Below, piece by piece: positions 43,357 through 51,600 of a stretch of 64,000 bases of DNA. The stretch is taken from contig CAWCVC010000011.1 of assembly GCA_963798805.1 (NCBI GenBank), forward strand, positions 248,001-312,000, in the 5' to 3' direction. The notes beneath the pieces were generated by a model. The model was not told where the DNA came from, did not search any database, and saw only the letters and a list, made by a program, of their open reading frames with translations. The translations under genes and the position numbers were made by a program. Positions within the stretch are counted from its first letter, which is position 1. The number at the start of each line of letters is the position of its first letter. Source of the DNA: CAVZCK01 sp963798805 (GTDB lineage: Bacteria > Pseudomonadota > Alphaproteobacteria > Rhizobiales > Rhodomicrobiaceae).

Positions 43357-44526
43357 ATGACGACAGAAAACGGACCGGACGACAGCAATCAGAAAATGGG
43401 CGGGAAAGAGCAGCGGCCTCACGCGACGCTCGACCTGACGGCGGAGGATGTTTCCGCCCCGCAGAGCAAGGCGGCCGAGGAAAGCGCGGCTGCAGACAGC
43501 GCCGATGCGTCCGATGCCCCGCCGGAGGCTCCGCGCCTCGAGGGACCGCCGCCTCCTGCTGGCGGTGGTGGCGGTATTTTCAGCTTTGCAACCTATATGG
43601 CGGCCGGCATCGTCGGCGCCGTCCTCGCGCTTCTCCTCATCTATTTCGTTTTCACCGGCCAGACCTCCGGCCCGACGACGGATGAGGTCGCGGCGCTGCG
43701 CTCCGACATCGCCAAGAGCGACCAGAGGATTGCGGGGCTCGAAAGCCAACTTCACGAGACCGCCCAGAAAGCTGGTCGGCCCGCGGCACCGAGCGCCGAC
43801 ACGGAGGGCCTGAAGAAGCAAATCTCCGAGCTTGCCGCCCGGGTGGCCCAGCTCGAAGCGCGCCCTGCCCCCGCGGCCGTCTCTCAGGATGCCATTCAGC
43901 AGTCACTGGGCCCGCTCGCGGCGCGTGTCACCGAGCTCGAGACGCACGTCACCAGCCTTGCCAAGGCGCAAAGCGAGATCCAGACCAACAGCAAGGCGAC
44001 GGCGCTGGCGCTGGCGCTTTACAACCTCCGCCGCGCCGCCAATGAGGGCCGGCCCTTTGCCTCGGAGCTGAAATCCGTCGCCGAAATGTCGCCCGTCCAG
44101 CTCGATCTCGCCACGCTGGAAGCGCATGGGGATAAGGGCGTCCCGAGCCTCAAACAGCTCAAGACCGATTTCGAGGCCGCTGCCACTAAGGCGATCGACA
44201 GCGAGAATGAGCCGGCCGACAATTCCTTCACCTCCGAACTGTGGTCGAAGGCCAAATCCTTCATCCGTATTCGCCGCAAGGGCGACGTGCCGGGCGACAC
44301 GACCCGCGCCATTCTCGCCCGCGCCGAATATCAGCTCGATGCCGGCAATCTGAAGAAGGCGGCCTCCGAGGTGGAACAGCTTCAGGGCCGGGCTGCGGAG
44401 GCGATGCAGTCGTGGGAAACCGAGCTGAAGGCCAAGATCGCCGCCGACGAGGCGCTCGCCAGCGTCGAGGCCAGGCTCTTGAGCGCGATCGGCGGTAACG
44501 ACGCAGAGAAGAAGAGGGGCGGCTGA
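43357..44526 (+). CDS. Mitofilin/Mic60-like inner-membrane protein
   Basis: 389 residues. An acidic, disordered N-terminus (1-75) precedes one membrane helix (FATYMAAGIVGAVLALLLI). A periplasmic coiled-coil follows (about 105-215), then a helical C-terminal region (VAEMSPVQLDLATLEAHGDK) like the mitofilin signature domain. Alphaproteobacterial Mic60 homologues are encoded with heme genes and shape intracytoplasmic membranes, and this position between hemD and hemY-like fits that exactly. A TTG nine codons upstream is an alternative start. Confidence 0.85.
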   Translation: MTTENGPDDSNQKMGGKEQRPHATLDLTAEDVSAPQSKAAEESAAADSADASDAPPEAPRLEGPPPPAGGGGGIFSFATYMAAGIVGAVLALLLIYFVFTGQTSGPTTDEVAALRSDIAKSDQRIAGLESQLHETAQKAGRPAAPSADTEGLKKQISELAARVAQLEARPAPAAVSQDAIQQSLGPLAARVTELETHVTSLAKAQSEIQTNSKATALALALYNLRRAANEGRPFASELKSVAEMSPVQLDLATLEAHGDKGVPSLKQLKTDFEAAATKAIDSENEPADNSFTSELWSKAKSFIRIRRKGDVPGDTTRAILARAEYQLDAGNLKKAASEVEQLQGRAAEAMQSWETELKAKIAADEALASVEARLLSAIGGNDAEKKRGG

Positions 44527-46415
44527 TGATCCGGGCGCTCATCTATATTCTGCTGCTTGCGTCCGTGGCGATCAGCCTTGCCCGGTTCGCCGACCGGCCG
44601 GGCGAGCTGACCATCAACTGGCTGAGCTATCAGATCGAGATCCCGCTATTCTGGGTGACAGTCGCCATCATCATTGCCGCCGGGCTTTTGCTGTTCGTCT
44701 TCACCTTGATCAGCAAGCTGCTGTCGAGCCCGCGCCGGCTCCGGCGCCATCTGAAGAACAAGCGGCGGACCCGCGGCTATGCGGCGCTGCGCCGCGGCAT
44801 TTTTGCCGTTGGCGCAGGTGACGAGGAGACCGCCGCACGCTACGCCATCGAGGCGCGCCGGGCGCTGAAGAGCGAGCCGCTGACCGAATTGCTACGCGCG
44901 CAATCGGCGCAGCTCAGCGGCGACCACCGCACAGCCCAGCGCATCTTCGAGGCGATGTCCGAGAATGCCGAGACCCGGCTTCTGGGTCTGCGCGGCCTGT
45001 TTCTGGAGGCGAGCCGCGAAGGCGAGATGGAGCCTGCCAGGCAATATGCCGCCAAAGCCATGGCGCTCAACCCCGCCCTGCCCTGGCCCGTCCATGCGCT
45101 GTTCGACATGCAGTGCCGCGCCCGCGCCTGGCATGGCGCGCTCGAAACGCTCGCAGTGGCGCGCAACCACCGCCATATCGACCGCAAGACCGCCGACCGC
45201 CGCCGAGCCGTTCTGCTGACCGCCCAGGCCCAGGAGCTGGAGGGGAGCGATGCAAACCGCGCCGCGGAGCTGGCGCTCGAGGCGCATCGCATCGCGCCGG
45301 ATTTCGTGCCCGCCGCCGTCATCGCCGGGCGCATCCTCGCCGCTCAGGGCAACAGCTACAAGGCCGCGCGCACCCTTGCCCGCACCTGGCAATATGCGCC
45401 GCATCCGGACATCGCGCTCGGCTATGCCTATGCCCGGCCGGGCAACTCGCCCCGCGACCGGCTGGCCCGGATCAGATCGCTGATCGTGATGACGCCGGAC
45501 GACCCCGAAGCCAGGGTCGCGCTCGCCGCCGCCGCTGTCGATGCACGCGAATGGCAGGAGGCGCGCGACGCCTTGCAGCCACTCATCTCCAACAACCCGA
45601 CGGCGCGCGTCTGCGCTCTCATGGCCCGCATAGAGGGCGGAGAGAAGCGTGACGCCGGCCGCGTGCGCGAATGGCTTGCCCGCGCCGTCAGGGCACCGCG
45701 CGACGCGGTCTGGATGGCGGACGGTATGATCTCCAACGAATGGCAGCCGATCTCGCCGGTCACCGGAACGCTCGACGCCTTCGTCTGGCGGGTGCCGCCG
45801 GATCAGGTCCAGGCACGCGAAACCGATCCTCTGCTCGAGGATGTCGCAGCTTTGAGCCAGGAGCTGGAGACCGTCGCGCGCCAGATCGCCGATGCCGATC
45901 TCAGCGAGGAACGCACCGGTAAGACGAAGCCAAGCGAGCCGCTGATCATCACGGTGACCGCCGAAGAGGCGAGCCGTGGCGAGGCCGCCGCGGCTCCCCC
46001 GAAAGAGCAAAAGGGCGAGACGTTGCCCGCCAAAGCCGGCGGCGATCAGCCGGCACCGGCTCGGGATAGCGGCGCCGAAAAAGCAACTCCGGCCGGCGGA
46101 CAGGCACCCGCGCGGGTCACTGAAGCGCAGAAAGCAGAGCCGGCGCCCCCTCCATCGGCGCCTGCCCGCGAAGCGCAGGGGCCCGGAACGTCGGAGCCGC
46201 CTGCCAGCGCGGAAACCGCAACGCCGACGCTGCCCGCCGCCACGCCTGCCAAGGAGCAGGGCGCCCAAGCGGCACAGCCCGGGAAGAAAACCCGGCCGAA
46301 GATCTTCGTGCCTGACCGCCCGCCCGACGATCCCGGCCCCGGCTCGACCGATTTCGACGAGACCAGCACCCCCTATTCGCGTTTTCGCAACTCGCTGAAG
46401 CCGCAGCCGACGTGA
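44526..46415 (+). CDS. HemY-like TPR membrane protein
   Basis: 629 residues. Two N-terminal membrane helices (LIYILLLASVAISLARF and FWVTVAIIIAAGLLLFVF) flank the conserved LTINWLSYQIEIP segment of the HemY N-terminal domain. TPR-like helices then run to about residue 430, followed by a Pro/Ala/Glu-rich tail of about 180 residues ending in PKIFVPDRPPDDPGPGSTDF. The start overlaps the Mic60-like stop (TGATG). HemY proteins are linked to late heme synthesis but have no shown enzymatic activity; this one is unrelated to protoporphyrinogen oxidase, also called HemY in other bacteria. Confidence 0.92.
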   Translation: MIRALIYILLLASVAISLARFADRPGELTINWLSYQIEIPLFWVTVAIIIAAGLLLFVFTLISKLLSSPRRLRRHLKNKRRTRGYAALRRGIFAVGAGDEETAARYAIEARRALKSEPLTELLRAQSAQLSGDHRTAQRIFEAMSENAETRLLGLRGLFLEASREGEMEPARQYAAKAMALNPALPWPVHALFDMQCRARAWHGALETLAVARNHRHIDRKTADRRRAVLLTAQAQELEGSDANRAAELALEAHRIAPDFVPAAVIAGRILAAQGNSYKAARTLARTWQYAPHPDIALGYAYARPGNSPRDRLARIRSLIVMTPDDPEARVALAAAAVDAREWQEARDALQPLISNNPTARVCALMARIEGGEKRDAGRVREWLARAVRAPRDAVWMADGMISNEWQPISPVTGTLDAFVWRVPPDQVQARETDPLLEDVAALSQELETVARQIADADLSEERTGKTKPSEPLIITVTAEEASRGEAAAAPPKEQKGETLPAKAGGDQPAPARDSGAEKATPAGGQAPARVTEAQKAEPAPPPSAPAREAQGPGTSEPPASAETATPTLPAATPAKEQGAQAAQPGKKTRPKIFVPDRPPDDPGPGSTDFDETSTPYSRFRNSLKPQPT

Positions 46416-47012
46416 CGGCAGACGCCGGGCGATGGCGGGACGGACAAGTGGCCCTGTTTCCGGCGACGGCCGGTTTCCGTGTCGATGACCTCGTCTTGCC
46501 CGAGTTTGTCTGGCGGCAGCCGGGAGTTCATGTCCCGGGATATCGGATAGGCGAGGTGGTACGACACCATAACCTGGCCGAGTGTGCAGCACATGCGCCG
46601 TCGACAAGTTCTCGCCGTTGCCGCCCGAGACGATCGTGGACCGAGAGGCGGTCGACGCATCGATTTTTCCGGCTTCGGCTCTGATTGCCGCGCCGATCGA
46701 TTGGCTCAGGTTTGACCAATGGCGCTATTTGCACCCGCCATCCGCTCCGAGCGCGCGACAGACGAGCTTCGGCGCTCGCCGCTAATCATCCCCGCTGATT
46801 CACACCCCCTGCCGTCTGCACTTGAAATCGGCGCTGCTTGCGGCTATCGCTAACCTCTCCAGCGTTCGCTGGAGGTGTTTCTTTGGCGCAGGACCGGAAA
46901 AACCGACCCTTGAAAAAACGAGATCGGCATCGCTTTCCGGCAATCTTGCGCAAGGGCCGGCGCAGACCGGGATCGTTTTGATCCCGGAGTGATCGAGGCC
47001 GGCTTATTTCGG
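46416..47012. other. Intergenic region between the heme operon and tRNA-Thr
   Basis: About 600 bp. Short frames on both strands have no recognisable content. Two hairpins are visible: CTCCAGCG-tt-CGCTGGAG at 46857-46874 followed by GTGTTTCTTT, possibly the operon terminator; and CCGGGATC-gtttt-GATCCCGG at 46967-46987 just before the tRNA. Confidence 0.5.
46857..46884 (+). terminator. Possible terminator of the hemC-hemY operon
   Basis: Perfect 8-bp stem with a 2-base loop followed by a T-rich tract, 440 bp past the last heme-operon stop codon. Confidence 0.5.
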
Positions 47013-47088
47013 GCCGCAATAGCTCAGCCGGTAGAGCGGCGCATTCGTAATGCGTAGGTCGGGGGTTCGAATCCCTCTTGCGGCACCA
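47013..47088 (+). tRNA. tRNA-Thr (anticodon CGU)
   Basis: 76 nt. Acceptor GCCGCAA pairs with TTGCGGC, the D-arm AGCTCAGCCGGTAGAGC is canonical, anticodon stem-loop GCGCA-TTCGTAA-TGCGT gives CGT, the T-arm is GGGGGTTCGAATCCCTC, and CCA is encoded. An IS630 element and accessory DNA start 40 bp beyond its 3' end. Confidence 0.97.
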
Positions 47089-47127
47089 ACAATTTCAATG
47101 ACTTAACGGCTTAGGATTCACATTCTA

Positions 47128-48288
47128 GTGCACTGACGCAAACAGAGGATTCACACGCGGCCTAGTTCGTGCGATTCTGCTGATATGGCACAAACCGTCA
47201 GCATCATCATCGCCTCTGAGGACCGCGCGCGTTTGGCGGCGGTTATTGAGGATCGCAACAGCGCGCAGAAGCACGTCCAGCGGGCACGGATCGTTCTTCT
47301 TTCGGCAGACAGGCTGCCCGTTCTGGAGGTGGCGAGGCAGATCGGTGGCAGTCGCCCGGCGGTGTGGCGCTGGCAGTTGCGATATGCCGAGCAAGGGGTG
47401 GATGGCCTCTTGCGGGACAAGACGCGCAAGCCGGGTAAAGCCCCTGTTCAGTTGGAGACCGTGGCCAGGGTGCTGGCGCTGCCATGCTCCGAGCCACCCC
47501 ATAACGCGACGCATTGGACCGGCCGGGCGGTCGCCAAGGCTGTCGGCGTCAGCTTGCGGACGGTGCAACGCATCTGGGATGGGCATCGCCTTCAACCTCA
47601 CCGCTTACGCACCTTCAAGATGTCCAACGATCCCGCCTTTGCCGCGAAAGTGGAGGATGTCGTCGGCCTGTACATGGAGCCGCCCTGTCATGCCGTGGTG
47701 CTGTCCATCGATGAGAAAAGCCAGATTCAGGCGCTCGATCGCACGCAACCCGGCCTTCCGCTGAAGCCCGGCAAATGCGCAACCATGACCCACGATTATA
47801 AGCGGAATGGCACCACCACCCTGTTCGCCGCGCTCAATATTCTCGATGGCACCGTGTTGGGGCGTTGCATGCAAAAGCACCGGCATCAGGAGTTTATCAA
47901 GTTCCTCAATGCGGTGGAGCGCGCCGTTCCGGCGGGAAAGGTCATCCATGCCATCCTCGACAATTACGCCACCCACAAGCATCCCAAGGTCAAGCAATGG
48001 CTGGCCGACAATCCGCGCTGGGTCTTCCACTTCACGCCCACATCCGCATTCCCCGCCTTCGCGGGGACAGGCTCTGGCTCAACGCCGTCGAGGGCTTCTT
48101 CTCAGTCATCACCCGAAGGCGCATCCGTCGCGGCGTCTTCAAATCCGTCGCCGAATTGGAAGATGCCATCCGCCGCTACATCCGCGATCACAACGGTCAC
48201 CCCAAGCCCTTTGTCTGGACGAAATCCGCCAAAGAAATTTTCGGCAAACTCAAGCGCCTGCCTGCACCATCTGATTGAGTCAGTGTAC
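47128..48288 (+). mobile_element. IS630-family insertion sequence
   Basis: A 1,161-bp element with imperfect terminal repeats GTGCACTGAC / GTCAGTGTAC (one mismatch), flanked by TA on each side (47126-47127 and 48289-48290), the expected IS630 target duplication. With the flanking bases, both ends read C-TA-GTG and CAC/TAC-TA-G. The only gene is a disrupted transposase. Confidence 0.85.
47185..48278 (+). pseudogene. IS630 transposase, broken by a ~23-bp palindromic insertion
   Basis: The frame from 47185 reads a normal IS630 transposase through the helix-turn-helix (LEVARQIGGSRPAVWRWQLR) and two catalytic Asp motifs (VLSIDEKSQIQAL; AILDNYATHKHPK). After FHFTPTSA (about 48048) it leaves frame. 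The continuation with the third catalytic residue (WLNAVEGFFSVITRRRIRRG) is in another frame, to a stop at 48278. Between the two lie about 23 extra bases including the palindrome CCCCGCCTTCGCGGGG. The normal family reading would be TPTSASWLNAVEGFF. The encoded protein is therefore inactive. Confidence 0.88.
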
Positions 48289-48607
48289 TAGACACCATTT
48301 GTGCGTCCGTGCGCCGCTCCGGTGACGATGGGTTGGCCTGCTATGGCAACCGTGCTTGGCGGGTAGAGATGCGATACGAACCCGCGTCCCCGCAACCTCT
48401 TGATGCTCGCAGTCGGATCGAGCTGCTTGATAAGCGAACGGAGATCCACGGAGCCGTGAGGGAACTAGTACGGCGGCTGAACGGGGCCGGCCCGAACGCG
48501 GGCGATAGCGGAGACGATCTCCGGGCATGTAGTAGCGGCATCAAAAGCGTCATGGTCGAAGAATGCCTGCTGCAATACATGCGGCGCACTTGTTGTTGCA
48601 AACAGCC
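48289..48607. other. Gap between IS630 and the giant locus
   Basis: About 320 bp with no gene I can support. No clear terminator for the giant gene is visible. Confidence 0.4.
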
Positions 48608-51600
48608 TCAATGCCCCGTCATCCTGTTTACAATATTGAGGATCTCCAGCGCAACAAGAGCACCCCCGACGATGACGTTCGGCTTAGCAAGCTGTCGCGG
48701 GCCTTCCATCGGTCGGCTATGACCGGCGTTATAGGCATGCTTCGCGTTTTGGAACGAATAAAAGCTGAAAGCCCCTTCGAGAAGGGTCCGCACAGCGGAC
48801 ACTGCAGCTTGGTCGGGATGATTGGCCTGCATCTCGGCGATGAAACCGAGAGCGTCCGTGAGCGTCCATGCGGTGCTACCGCTACCAAGGAGCATGCTGC
48901 CCCAACGCTGGAGCAATTTCTGCGGCTTGTTGGTCTCGGTGCTTGAGATGCCGAAGCGGCCGCCGATGAGCGCAACGCCCTCACGCGTGCCTAGGAAGGC
49001 ATTACCCAGGCCGAAGAGCAGGCGGAAGCTTAGCTCCGCGGCGCCTTGGGCGTTGGCCAAGTCCGGATGGCTAACAAGCTGATGGAAAACATCCCAATCA
49101 ATGTGACCTGCTGCCAGCCACTTCCCGAAGATGAGATCGTTCGTAAGGTAAGTTCCAACCGTCACGCCCCGGAACAAGCGCCCAGCCCTCCGACGCGCAT
49201 CAAGTGCGTTGAGCGAGGACTCCTGCAGGTTCGCCTCGCGGCTCACGGTACTCAAATATTCGCCGACCTTGGAGTGAAGGGTGAAGAACTTCTGCTCCTC
49301 GGTCCAGCCTCGCGTAGGATCGATCGGGATATCGCGCAAATGGGTGTAATTCGCCCAGAACTGGTCTGTGATCGCCGCGAGATGAGTACGCTGTAAGGCC
49401 GTGACGCCCAGATGCTCCGCAGTCTGCACGAGGCGGCTGACATAGCGGTCGAGCAACTGGCGGTTTACAACGCCCTGCTCGAACATCGCCTCCCAGCTAA
49501 GACGCAGCTTCTCCAAATAGGCGGTTCGGCCGAGTATCTGCCCGCCTCGCACCAGGAAGGCAGCTGCATTTGCGAGATCCGCCCCCGGGGACCCGGTCAC
49601 AGCGGGTATAAACCCGCCGCCATGCGATGGCGTGAGCACACTGCCCGTATTGTGGACCGCCCAATCTATGCCGTAAGCGGCGCCGCCAACTGCAGCAACA
49701 GAGGTGCCAGCAGCCCCCCACGTCCGCCAGCGCTCGTCGTTTTTGCCGCCACCGGACGTGCCGGCCCCGATCGGGCTCCTAATTTCCGGCAGCGGGGTCG
49801 AGGACGGATAGGCCTGGTAGAGCGCCGGCATGACGCCGGGATTGGGACCGTTATAGAGTTGCGCGAACCAATCTTCCGGCTGTTTGCGGTTTTGATGAGC
49901 CCACTGATTGATATTTGTATTAAGCTGCTGGACCCATTCGTCAAACCGTCGCTGAGCCTCCGTACCAAGCGCTTCACGCTGCGGGTTGAGAAAGGCGCGC
50001 CGTTTCTCCATCTGCCGGATCTTCTTCTGCATCTGGCGCTCTGTGAATGAGCGGGCCTTTACGTCCTTGAGTTGAGCGTTGAGCTGGTTCTGCGTCCATA
50101 TGTGCACCCTGTTGTCGGCAACCTCGAGCGCCTTGTCATAATTTCCGCGCATGATCTTGAAGGCGGCGTTCGGCTCCTTACCCGAGATGACGTCGGGATC
50201 GAGGCTGGAACGGCGGGCAATCTCGGCGAACAAAGGCGAGCCGGTTATCAGAGCCTGATTGTATTGCCCATCGGTGACGGGCTTCACCGTATCGCTGCCG
50301 AACAAAATACGGTCCTGGTGGTCCAGGAAGAATTGCACCACCGCCTCGGCGGCTTTGGCCGCCTCGGCGGCTTTTGGATTGGCTTGAGCCAATTCCACAT
50401 AGGCCTGGGTCACGTCATTCCAGGAAATGTCGACCCTGGCGTTCGGCACAGCCTGGAACAGCTCGTAAAGCTGGTGGATGTGCTCGGGCGCATTTTTCGA
50501 CACCGTAACCGTTCTTTGGCCGACAACGCTGCCTCGCCCTGTTTTTTCGTCCCAGTGCCAATCCTTGACGATATATCTAGCGTCGGCTGAGCGTGGGCTA
50601 TCATTCGGCCTGACCAGCCGGCCGATGCCGGTATGAGCAAAGACGATCTGAACCTGCCGATATTTCGGCTGGCTGAAGACGAATTTCAGTCCGCCCAAAT
50701 TCTCGTAATTCTGCTGGGCCGGGGACGGACGATAGGTGGCCGACATGCCATGGTTGCCGAAGTCGTTATGAAGCACCACGACCTGTCCGGTCTCATTGGC
50801 CAAGCCGAGGAAGTTCTGGAATTTGTCGCTCTTCTCGGGTTTCCACCTCCACTTACCGAGTTGCGGGTAGACCATCTCCTTGATGCCGGTAATCTCGCCG
50901 ACGCCCGTGAACATGCCGGGATATTTGAGCATCATCCTCGTCATGTATGCGACAGGATCGCGGAAGGCCAGATCGGGAGCGTTGCTGCCGCGAAGGTAGG
51001 ACAGCCTGCTGCGGAAACGGGACCGCGGGATATCGGCGAAATTGATGCCAGTGAGAGACAAATCGGCCTTGGCAGCGAACGCAGGATTTTTCTTGTAAAG
51101 CTCGAGCCACTGCTTCGCCACGCGGAAGTCGAGCTGATAGGCCTTGACCAATGTGGCGGGGCTGGGATTGGCGGTGGAGTAATGGCCGTCGCCGCCGCAA
51201 TATTGCGGAATCGAGCCGAACAGGATGCGCGTCGTGTCACCCGACTTGTTCAGCAAGGCGAGGAAGTAGTTTCCTTTGCGGCGATCGTAGCCCATCGGAT
51301 GGGCGTGAATATCGGCGATGATGTCGGCAAGCCCCGCCGGAATGTCGGCCATCATCAGCGTGACATTATCGACCGCAATCTGATCCGGGTGAGGAAGGAT
51401 CTTCTGGTGATCGGCGGGCAGCTTGGCATACAGCTCGCTGTAACTCTCCTTGGTGTAGGTGACCCTGTGCGAGAACGGCTCCATTACCGCGGAGATCATC
51501 CGCTCAATGGGGCTGAATTTTATTTTGCCGCTCGGACTGGGCACGAAACTCTGATCCAGCACCGCTTGGGGCAACTGATTGCGAAGCTCGTCCGCAAAGG

